Source: CBDUQI01 sp965369325 (GTDB lineage Bacteria > Pseudomonadota > Gammaproteobacteria > Steroidobacterales > JBCBZW01). From it: a stretch of DNA of 20,155 bases. Below the pieces are notes generated by a model. The model saw nothing but the letters and a program-made list of their open reading frames with translations, made no database searches and was not told the DNA's origin. Of this stretch, positions 14,506 through 20,155 are shown piece after piece. Position 1 is the first letter of the stretch; each line of letters begins with the position of its first letter. The stretch spans positions 1 to 20,155 of the forward strand of contig CBDUQI010000101.1 in NCBI GenBank assembly GCA_965369325.1, given 5' to 3'. Position numbers and translations under genes: made by a program.

Positions 14506-14513
14506 TGTACAAT
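14504..14513. promoter_or_regulatory. 10-bp perfect palindrome at the divergent amidase/hydroxylase gap
   Basis: ATTGTACAAT is fully self-complementary and overlaps two bases of the amidase start codon. In a 49-base divergent gap it could be a shared operator, but it is short and no binding protein is identifiable. Confidence 0.3.
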
Positions 14514-14554
14514 CGTGGCTTTATGCGATTGTTGATGCAAGTGTTTGTTTTAGT

Positions 14555-15820
14555 ATGGATCTGATTGCGCTCGCCATCCCGTTTTTTTTACTAGCCCTGG
14601 CTGGCGAGTTGCTGCTGGATCGCGTCCGTGGCACTGGCTACTACCGGGCGAATGATGCCATCAACAGCCTTAGCGCAGGCACCTTGAGCACCACGTTTGG
14701 GTACTTTACGCGGATCTTGCCGGCCACCATCTGGGCATTTGTACTGCAGCACTTCGCTTTGCTGGAGGTGGACCTTGCCTGGTTTGATCTATCGGCTCGG
14801 GGGCTTGCCTGTTGGTTGTTGGCCTTGCTGGGTTTCGATTTTTGCTACTACTGGTTCCATCGCTGCAGTCATGAGATATCAATCTTGTGGGCATCACATG
14901 CGGTGCATCACCAAAGCGAAGACTACAATTTGTCCACCGCGTTGCGTCAGACCAGTACCGGTTTCCTATTCGGGTGGGTTTTTTACTTACCGCTGTTCCT
15001 GCTGGGTATGCCGCTTGAGGTGTTTGTCACGGTCAATGCGGTGGATCTGATTTATCAGTTCTGGGTGCACACCCAGCACGTGCGCCGGCTGGGTTGGATG
15101 GAGAAGGTGTTCGTGACGCCAGCCAATCATCGGGTGCACCATGCGCAGAATGAAATATATATTGATCGAAACTACGGCGGCATACTCATTTTATGGGATC
15201 GCATGTTTGGGACCTACCAGGACGAGCTGAGCGATGAGCCGGTTGTATTTGGTGTGCGCAAACCATTGCAAAGTTGGAACCCGTTCTGGGCGAATCTGCA
15301 GGTTTATGATTACCTTCTGTTCGATGCCATCCATACCCACCGCTGGCGCGACAAGTTCAAAGTATGGGTGGGGCGCACCGGGTGGCGGCCGGATGATGTG
15401 CGAGCGCGCTTCCCGAAACAACGGGCGGATTTGAGCCGGTTCGCCAAGTACGATCCACCGATGCCGAGGCGGTCACAATGCTATGTGATTGTTCAGTTTC
15501 TGGCGGCCGTGCCGTTGGTGTTTGTGATTGGGGAGCTATACAGCGGGTCTGGTGCAAAAGCCGTGTTGCTGCCATGCGCCTTGCTCTGGGTAACGCTATT
15601 TGCGATCGGACGGTTGCATACCAACGCTGCTGCCGGGCGTGCGTTCGAATGGTTGCGAGTGCTGGTATTGGTGCCCGCATTCGGGCTGCTCGCGTGGCTT
15701 ACCAATACTCCCCCCGGCGATGATGTGCACTTCATCCTAACGCTTGGTGTGTACACACTTCTGTCGGCATCAGCGCTATGGTTCACTGGGCTCACGGGCA
15801 CAGCTCGCCGCAGCGCTTGA
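14555..15820 (+). CDS. Membrane fatty acid hydroxylase superfamily (sterol desaturase), alkylglycerol monooxygenase-like
   Basis: 421 residues. Hydrophobic segments occur near 2-20, 55-72, 83-100, 136-150 and, after a soluble stretch, several between about 325 and 415. The diiron histidine clusters are complete: HRCSH (102-106), HAVHH (115-119) and HRVHH (192-196), plus His172 and His175. The layout, with extra C-terminal membrane helices, is closer to alkylglycerol monooxygenase (TMEM195) than to short C-5 sterol desaturases. That enzyme cleaves the ether bond of alkylglycerols by O2-dependent hydroxylation; the substrate here is not known. The ATG at 14555 is chosen because the first membrane helix starts there, although the ribosome site is poor; the upstream extension overlaps the divergent amidase gene. 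Confidence 0.88.
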   Translation: MDLIALAIPFFLLALAGELLLDRVRGTGYYRANDAINSLSAGTLSTTFGYFTRILPATIWAFVLQHFALLEVDLAWFDLSARGLACWLLALLGFDFCYYWFHRCSHEISILWASHAVHHQSEDYNLSTALRQTSTGFLFGWVFYLPLFLLGMPLEVFVTVNAVDLIYQFWVHTQHVRRLGWMEKVFVTPANHRVHHAQNEIYIDRNYGGILILWDRMFGTYQDELSDEPVVFGVRKPLQSWNPFWANLQVYDYLLFDAIHTHRWRDKFKVWVGRTGWRPDDVRARFPKQRADLSRFAKYDPPMPRRSQCYVIVQFLAAVPLVFVIGELYSGSGAKAVLLPCALLWVTLFAIGRLHTNAAAGRAFEWLRVLVLVPAFGLLAWLTNTPPGDDVHFILTLGVYTLLSASALWFTGLTGTARRSA

Positions 15821-15839
15821 ACCTCTGCGCGAAGGCTAG

Positions 15840-15857
15840 CATTGACGATCGTCAATG
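15840..15857. repeat. 18-bp perfect palindrome between convergent genes
   Basis: CATTGACGATCGTCAATG is exactly self-complementary and covers the stop codon of the GGDEF/EAL gene (15852-15854) 20 bases after the hydroxylase stop. There is no T-tract on either side. It could be a bidirectional RNA hairpin, a protein-binding site, or a terminator helper. Confidence 0.6.
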
Positions 15858-18800
15858 GGCGCGATGCGGTGTACCGTCACTGGCCCAGGTAGGGTCGTTA
15901 AGTAGGCCCAGCATTTCTGGGATCAACGGGCCTTCGCGAAAGCCGCTGCTGATGCGCTGTTGTTGGTAGCTGGCGAGTATTTTTTCACGCGTCACCGCCG
16001 CCTGCTCGATGAAGCTGGTCGCTCGCTCGCGAGGCAATGGCCGACTAATGAAGTAGCCTTGAGCGATGTCGCAATCAAGGTCGTGCAACAGTAGCAACTG
16101 CTCGTTGGTTTCGATGCCCTCGGCCACCACCTCCAGTCCCATCGTGTGGCCCATGGCCACAATGCCGCTGATGACACTTGCATCGTGCGGGTTGTCACAA
16201 GCGTTGGTGACGAACGAGCGGTCGATCTTGAAGCGCGTGATCGGAAAGTCACGCAGACAGGAAAGTGCGCTGTAGCCGGTGCCGAAGTCGTCAATGGTGA
16301 TACCGACGCCGGTGTCAGCCAGCTGTTGCATCTCATGTACAGCCGAGTGTACATTTTGCATTACTAGGCTCTCGGTGATTTCAAGCTCCAGCAATGCCGG
16401 GTCGACGCCGCTGCGCTTGATTTGCTCGATGACGCGGTTGGCCAGGCAACCGTCGTGAAACTCGCTCGGCGAGAGATTGATCGCGATTGGCACCGCGCCC
16501 AACCCTGCATCGCCCCAAAGTTGGGTTTGCCTGCATGCCGCAATGAGGGTTTGCTGGCTGATCTCGTCGATCAGTCCCAGCTCTTCAGCGACGTGAATAA
16601 ATTCGCCCGGCATCACCAGACCACGGTCGGGGTGCTGCCAGCGAATGAGCGCTTCCATGCCCGAGATGTCACCCGAACGCAGGTCGATTTTCGGCTGATA
16701 GTGGACCTCGAACTCTCGCCGTTCGATTGCTTGGTGCAGTTCGGTTTCCAGGCGAATTCTCGCCTTTGCCTGCTCATTGATCTCGCGTGAGTAATAATTG
16801 CATTTAGCAATTCTCGCGTCACGGGGCGCGGTGCGCATGGCCGCGACGGAATGACGCAGCAATGTCTCGGCATCGGGGCTGTCGTCGGGGCAAACACTCA
16901 CCCCTACGCGACATCGCACCTTTACCGAGGCACCATTCAGGTCAAGCGGCTTGTCGAATGCGCGAAACAGCCGTTCAACCACACGGTTGATGTGCTTTGG
17001 GTCGTCAACATCTGTGAGCAGCAGCGCAAGTTGGTTGGTGTCCAGTTGCGTCACGGCACAGGTGTTGTTGGTTGCACTTTTCTCCACCGATACTGAGTCA
17101 GTTTCCCGCAGCATCTTGCGCACTCGTGTTGCCGTCAGCTCCAACAGTTGTTCGCCCGATCGGTGGCCGAGCGTGTCCGTAATCTGCGCGAGCGTGTCGA
17201 TACTTACGGCAAGTACAGCCACTTTCTGTCCGGTGCGGGAGGCATTTAGTATCGCCTGGCTGATGCGATCGAGCAACAAAACACGGCCAGACATGTTGGT
17301 GTTATCAGCAGATGGACGCATGCGAAGCGCTGCCTGTAGATCAGTGACTTTTTGCTCAAGTGCGCTAATCATTGCCGGGTCAGCGGCCGGTGCGGAACTC
17401 GGCGATAAAGCTTGTACGGGCACCTCGGTGTCTACGGTTGCTGTGGGAGCTAGCTGCGTGTCGCCCGCGCCCGCGCCAGCGGCTTTGTCCTTTGCCCTCT
17501 CAAGCAGAGCCGGTGACCAGTTGCAGACACGATTCCGGCCGGTTTCTTTCGCCTGGTAAAGAGCCTGATCTGCAAGGTCCATCAACGCGCGCGCATCTTC
17601 GGTATCCTCGCGCAGTTCAGCCACGCCAAAGCTGGAGGTGATCCGCAGTTTCACAAGTGCTTCGTCACTGCTGCCCGCCTCGACCGCGACGCGAATCCGC
17701 TCCGCCTGCGAAATGGCTTTGTCGACATCGCATTCCGGCAGAACGACGCAAAACTCTTCACCACCGTAGCGGCCCACCAGATCATTGGTGTGCGACTCTG
17801 CTACCAATGTGTTGGCCAGCGCGACGATGACTTTATCGCCGATGGAGTGGCCATAGTTGTCGTTAACGGATTTGAAGTGGTCAATGTCCGCCATGATGCA
17901 GCACAGGCCGGTGCCCTCTGCGCGGGCTTGTGCAATGAGGGTGTCGAAGCCCTCGAAGAACGAGCGGCGGTTAAAGCAGCCGGTCAACGGATCTCGAGTT
18001 GCCAGTATCTGAAGTTCCTCGTTCTGGCGACGGATTTCTTGCTCGCTCGATTCCAATCGCGCGAGGGCGCGTTTGAGGGCGTTGTTTCTGGTCTCCAGCG
18101 CAGTAATGTCCGTGAACGTTACCATCACGCCGCGTAAGGTGTTGCCGGCGCCGAATATAGGGGAGCATTTTACGACTAGCAAGTAGTTCTCAAGTAACGT
18201 GGTTTGCAGCTTCATTCGCACGGATTCCGGGACCGGTTTTCCTTGCAACATCGCCTGCCATGGAAGTAACCCCTCGGTGGCGTCAGGTTCGCACAGCTCC
18301 CAGTCGAAAAATGAAATCGCCTGCTGCATGAGTTCACTTTCAACAATGCCGGACTTGTTGGCGAAGGCTTTGTTGGAAAACACAATCTCCGCCTGATCGT
18401 CCAGGATGAGCACTCCCTCTGATAGAGTGTCGAGGGCGGATTTGACGCGCTCTGGTACTACCGACCCGGGATCGAACGCGCGCAGCACGCGTGTTAACAG
18501 CAACGGATACCCCACGATACTGCTCATTACCACGAACAGCACCAATACCGGGAAGGCGCCCAGCCCGAATAAGCCTCCGTTTTGCGTGAGTGGCGAGAAG
18601 CGTACTTCAATAGTGCCCCAGCGTGTACTTCCGTCAAACAACGGCACGATCACCTGTTCGGCCGTGGATCGATCGTGCGAGGTGTTGTCCCAGTAAAGTT
18701 CGTGGTCACCCGCGATCGCAAACAGCTCTTCGTTGCCTTGGCGTACGCCGGCCGACAGCATTTGCTCGTTGCGTTCCACCATGACGTTCAAAATTGCATT

Positions 18801-19118
18801 GGCAGCACGATTGTCATCATTGTGAATGACTTGCGATAGCTGTATTGCTAATGTTTCAGAGATGGTCTTGCGAGCCTGCAGTTGCGCCTGCGATGGATCT
18901 GGGGCGAGCCCGAGAAACTGACCGAAAAGCAAGATGCTCACGGTGAGCAGAATAAGCGCGAAACTGATTCGGGCAATCGGCGAGCGCAGCTTTCGCAGCG
19001 TTGTGGTTGCATGCCTGAACCCTGATCGAGATGGCCCGGATATACGTTTGGTGGCCGGCTCTCGTGACGGGTTTTGGTTGGGGGTATCGGGTGCTTTGGT
19101 GACCGATTGGGTGGTCAT
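15852..19118 (-). CDS. Dual-domain c-di-GMP enzyme: PAS-GGDEF-degenerate GGDEF-EAL membrane protein
   Basis: 1088 residues. After a basic N-terminus, a membrane helix at about 49-70 leads into a periplasmic sensor segment (about 72-180), a second helix (about 184-206), and a PAS-like domain (about 225-345) with a coiled segment. GGDEF 1 (about 372-535) has an intact GGEEF at 452-456, so diguanylate cyclase activity is likely; the inhibitory-site RxxD just before it reads HTND. A Pro/Ala-rich linker (about 545-585) leads to a second GGDEF-like domain (about 612-780) without its motif. The EAL domain (about 785-1040) keeps MEALIRW, NLSPSEF, LEITES, DDFGTGYS and KIDRSF, so phosphodiesterase activity is likely. 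The start overlaps the stop of the upstream small gene (TAATG), implying coupling. Confidence 0.93.
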   Translation of the reverse strand: MTTQSVTKAPDTPNQNPSREPATKRISGPSRSGFRHATTTLRKLRSPIARISFALILLTVSILLFGQFLGLAPDPSQAQLQARKTISETLAIQLSQVIHNDDNRAANAILNVMVERNEQMLSAGVRQGNEELFAIAGDHELYWDNTSHDRSTAEQVIVPLFDGSTRWGTIEVRFSPLTQNGGLFGLGAFPVLVLFVVMSSIVGYPLLLTRVLRAFDPGSVVPERVKSALDTLSEGVLILDDQAEIVFSNKAFANKSGIVESELMQQAISFFDWELCEPDATEGLLPWQAMLQGKPVPESVRMKLQTTLLENYLLVVKCSPIFGAGNTLRGVMVTFTDITALETRNNALKRALARLESSEQEIRRQNEELQILATRDPLTGCFNRRSFFEGFDTLIAQARAEGTGLCCIMADIDHFKSVNDNYGHSIGDKVIVALANTLVAESHTNDLVGRYGGEEFCVVLPECDVDKAISQAERIRVAVEAGSSDEALVKLRITSSFGVAELREDTEDARALMDLADQALYQAKETGRNRVCNWSPALLERAKDKAAGAGAGDTQLAPTATVDTEVPVQALSPSSAPAADPAMISALEQKVTDLQAALRMRPSADNTNMSGRVLLLDRISQAILNASRTGQKVAVLAVSIDTLAQITDTLGHRSGEQLLELTATRVRKMLRETDSVSVEKSATNNTCAVTQLDTNQLALLLTDVDDPKHINRVVERLFRAFDKPLDLNGASVKVRCRVGVSVCPDDSPDAETLLRHSVAAMRTAPRDARIAKCNYYSREINEQAKARIRLETELHQAIERREFEVHYQPKIDLRSGDISGMEALIRWQHPDRGLVMPGEFIHVAEELGLIDEISQQTLIAACRQTQLWGDAGLGAVPIAINLSPSEFHDGCLANRVIEQIKRSGVDPALLELEITESLVMQNVHSAVHEMQQLADTGVGITIDDFGTGYSALSCLRDFPITRFKIDRSFVTNACDNPHDASVISGIVAMGHTMGLEVVAEGIETNEQLLLLHDLDCDIAQGYFISRPLPRERATSFIEQAAVTREKILASYQQQRISSGFREGPLIPEMLGLLNDPTWASDGTPHRAH

Positions 19119-19450
19119 TACAGTTGGTCCTTGCTGCGAAACATGTTTTCGACTTGGTTGTCGGCGAGATCGTCTTGAGTGTCTTTCTTACGCCGGCGTC
19201 TGGCGGCGATGAGTGAACCGTTGAGTAGTCCGACCAGCGTCCCGCCATCGTTAAGCTCGGTCAGCCGAGCAAAAGGGTTCTGCGGGGCGACAGCGGATTC
19301 AGGTAATACCTTGAGTAAGGTGGGGTCGTCGTGGGGTTCACTGGTAAGCGCATTCATCGCGGCAGACATAACGTCTGCCGAGTACAGGATGTGAGTCTCT
19401 AACGGTTCTAGATAGGCGCGAGCGCGTTGCGTATCGTTTTCCCTGGCCAA
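19118..19450 (-). CDS. Small LEPR-XLL-like protein coupled to the c-di-GMP enzyme
   Basis: 110 residues from a TTG at 19448-19450, chosen because AAGGAG (19459-19464) lies eight bases upstream. Residues 14-26 read LEPLETHILYSAD, resembling the LEPR-XLL motif seen at the N-terminus of very large surface adhesins. No large protein follows. Later there is a short hydrophobic stretch (TLVGLLNGSLIAA, about 71-83) followed by a basic cluster RRRRKK, the layout of a weak membrane or sorting tail, and a charged C-terminus. The stop overlaps the start of the GGDEF/EAL gene (TAATG at 19118-19120), so expression should be linked. I do not know its function. It could be a remnant, a regulator of surface export, or a small secreted partner. 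Confidence 0.75.
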   Translation of the reverse strand: MARENDTQRARAYLEPLETHILYSADVMSAAMNALTSEPHDDPTLLKVLPESAVAPQNPFARLTELNDGGTLVGLLNGSLIAARRRRKKDTQDDLADNQVENMFRSKDQL

Positions 19451-19458
19451 CGAATGAA

Positions 19459-19464
19459 CTCCTT
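19459..19464 (-). promoter_or_regulatory. Shine-Dalgarno AAGGAG deciding the TTG start of the LEPR-XLL-like gene
   Basis: The minus strand reads AAGGAG, then eight bases (ttcattcg), then TTG. It is a full consensus ribosome site at ideal spacing, with no ATG nearby in frame. Confidence 0.75.
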
Positions 19465-19471
19465 ATCCCGA

Positions 19472-19499
19472 TGTGTCCAGGGCGGGTAGCCCAGACACA
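19472..19499. promoter_or_regulatory. Imperfect hairpin in the leader of the LEPR-XLL-like / GGDEF-EAL operon
   Basis: TGTGTC (19472-19477) pairs with GACACA (19494-19499), and GGGC (19480-19483) with GCCC (19489-19492), separated by a small internal loop and a 5-base apical loop. It ends eight bases upstream of the ribosome site on the minus strand. With no U-tract it is more likely an operator or a regulatory leader hairpin than a terminator. The rest of the 219-base gap up to 19669 shows no gene or tRNA that I can recognise. Confidence 0.4.
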
Positions 19500-19669
19500 A
19501 TGGCCTGAGGAGAGCGTAGGTGAAGGGCGGAATTAAGACTGTGTACGACGTCGGATTCGCAGCCCGAAAAGGCGCGTAGTGACAGGGTTTCGTGACGCAG
19601 TGCCGACCGATACCGGCGATGTTTTGATTATGTAGAGCGCCGGAGCGGGAAGGTGCTCAAAGGAGAATC

Positions 19670-20155
19670 CTATGGCGTGTCCTGCAGATGTTGGGCAAGC
19701 GCGGGCGGGCAATCCGTAGGTGTGATCGGATGATCGCGATGTACGGCGCGTAACTGCTCCACGATGCTCAACGTCGAGCTTTCGGGCGGCAGGGCGGCGT
19801 CCAGGTACCACACTTGCGGCGAGGTAATGCGCGGTTGTAACTGGGTTTCGATACCCGCGCGCGCAAGTTTTGCGCGGGTGTCTTGCGCGATCTCCAGCCG
19901 GCTGTACAGCCCGATGGAGATGCGTCCGCTGTACGGGGCGGCCCGTAGCAATTGCACATCCGGATAGCCGGCAGCGTTCAACTCACTCATCTGCTGTCTA
20001 GGATCATCGCTCGGCATGGCCAGGACAAAGTGCTGTCTGACGCCTTCCGCGTGTTCCGATCGCGTCTGTACATACGAGCCCAACTCGTCCAGGTACTCAA
20101 CGATATGCTGCACAGTGGACTTTGAGTGGATCGGGCCGACCCGCAGGCAGACCTC
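19670..20155 (-). CDS. SPOR-like domain protein, C-terminal part (5' end cut by right edge)
   Basis: The frame is open from the window edge to a TAG at 19670-19672 (161 codons before the stop), so the N-terminus is missing; a GTG at 20113 is internal and probably not the real start. Two segments resemble SPOR repeats: CLRVGPIHSKSTVQHIVEYLDEL at the edge and GRISIGLYSRLEIAQDTRAKLARAGIETQLQPR, where R-I-S-I-G-x-Y-S-R-x-E-x-A is a typical SPOR strand-helix pattern. SPOR domains bind denuded septal peptidoglycan. The tail (WYLDAALPPESSTLSIVEQLRAVHRDHPITPTDCPP) is not recognised. The assignment is tentative because conservation is low in this family. Confidence 0.7.
   Translation of the reverse strand, partial: EVCLRVGPIHSKSTVQHIVEYLDELGSYVQTRSEHAEGVRQHFVLAMPSDDPRQQMSELNAAGYPDVQLLRAAPYSGRISIGLYSRLEIAQDTRAKLARAGIETQLQPRITSPQVWYLDAALPPESSTLSIVEQLRAVHRDHPITPTDCPPALAQHLQDTP

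Noticed and set aside
8353..14513. TGTACAAT occurring at 8353, 11463 and 14506 as a shared regulatory motif
   Set aside because: Only three 8-base copies, one of them inside the TPR coding region; too few to separate from chance.
19530..19669. Possible tRNA in the gap before the SPOR-like gene
   Set aside because: A GCGAATCC stretch recalls a T-arm, but no acceptor stem, anticodon arm or matching arms could be built.

Overview
This looks like chromosome from a Gram-negative gammaproteobacterium, probably an environmental or marine aerobe. The pointers are a tesA-ybbA-ybbP block arranged as in pseudomonads and relatives, a TonB-dependent receptor, a Tat-exported tryptophylquinone enzyme, a lipoprotein, a SPOR-like protein and a large GGDEF/EAL protein. 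Base composition is fairly even and GC-rich. I saw no insertion sequence, phage gene, tRNA, rRNA or CRISPR array. The assignment to lineage is inference from gene content only.

Layout. 1-2304: an ABC transporter permease (cut by the left edge) and its ATPase on the minus strand, divergent from the periplasmic GDSL esterase tesA; the two divergent start codons share two bases. 2311-8277: a TetR-type regulator divergent from an amine dehydrogenase cluster (aauB-aauE-aauD-aauA) that continues into a TonB-dependent receptor. A near-consensus promoter with a 22-bp dyad over its -10 sits between the regulator and aauB. 8398-11616: a membrane-bound CadC-like winged-helix regulator and a large TPR protein in the same reading frame, separated by a single TGA. 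11714-12973: a DUF3179 protein. 12995-14505: a peptidoglycan-recognition-type amidase overlapping a predicted lipoprotein (minus strand). 14555-15820: an integral-membrane fatty acid hydroxylase resembling alkylglycerol monooxygenase. 15852-19450: a 110-residue protein with a LEPR-XLL-like motif, translationally coupled to a 1088-residue dual GGDEF/EAL protein (minus strand). 19670-20155: the 3' part of a SPOR-like protein.

How they may work together. AauB and AauA would form a periplasmic TTQ-dependent amine dehydrogenase, with AauE and AauD supporting disulfide formation and maturation. The TetR protein is the obvious candidate repressor, and the linked receptor suggests uptake of a related compound. 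No electron acceptor cupredoxin or cytochrome, and no MauG or MauF, is encoded in the window, so these would have to be elsewhere. The most unusual points are the in-frame TGA splitting the sensor-TPR regulator, the catalytic Thr-to-Ser position in AauA, and the small LEPR-XLL-like protein coupled to a c-di-GMP enzyme.
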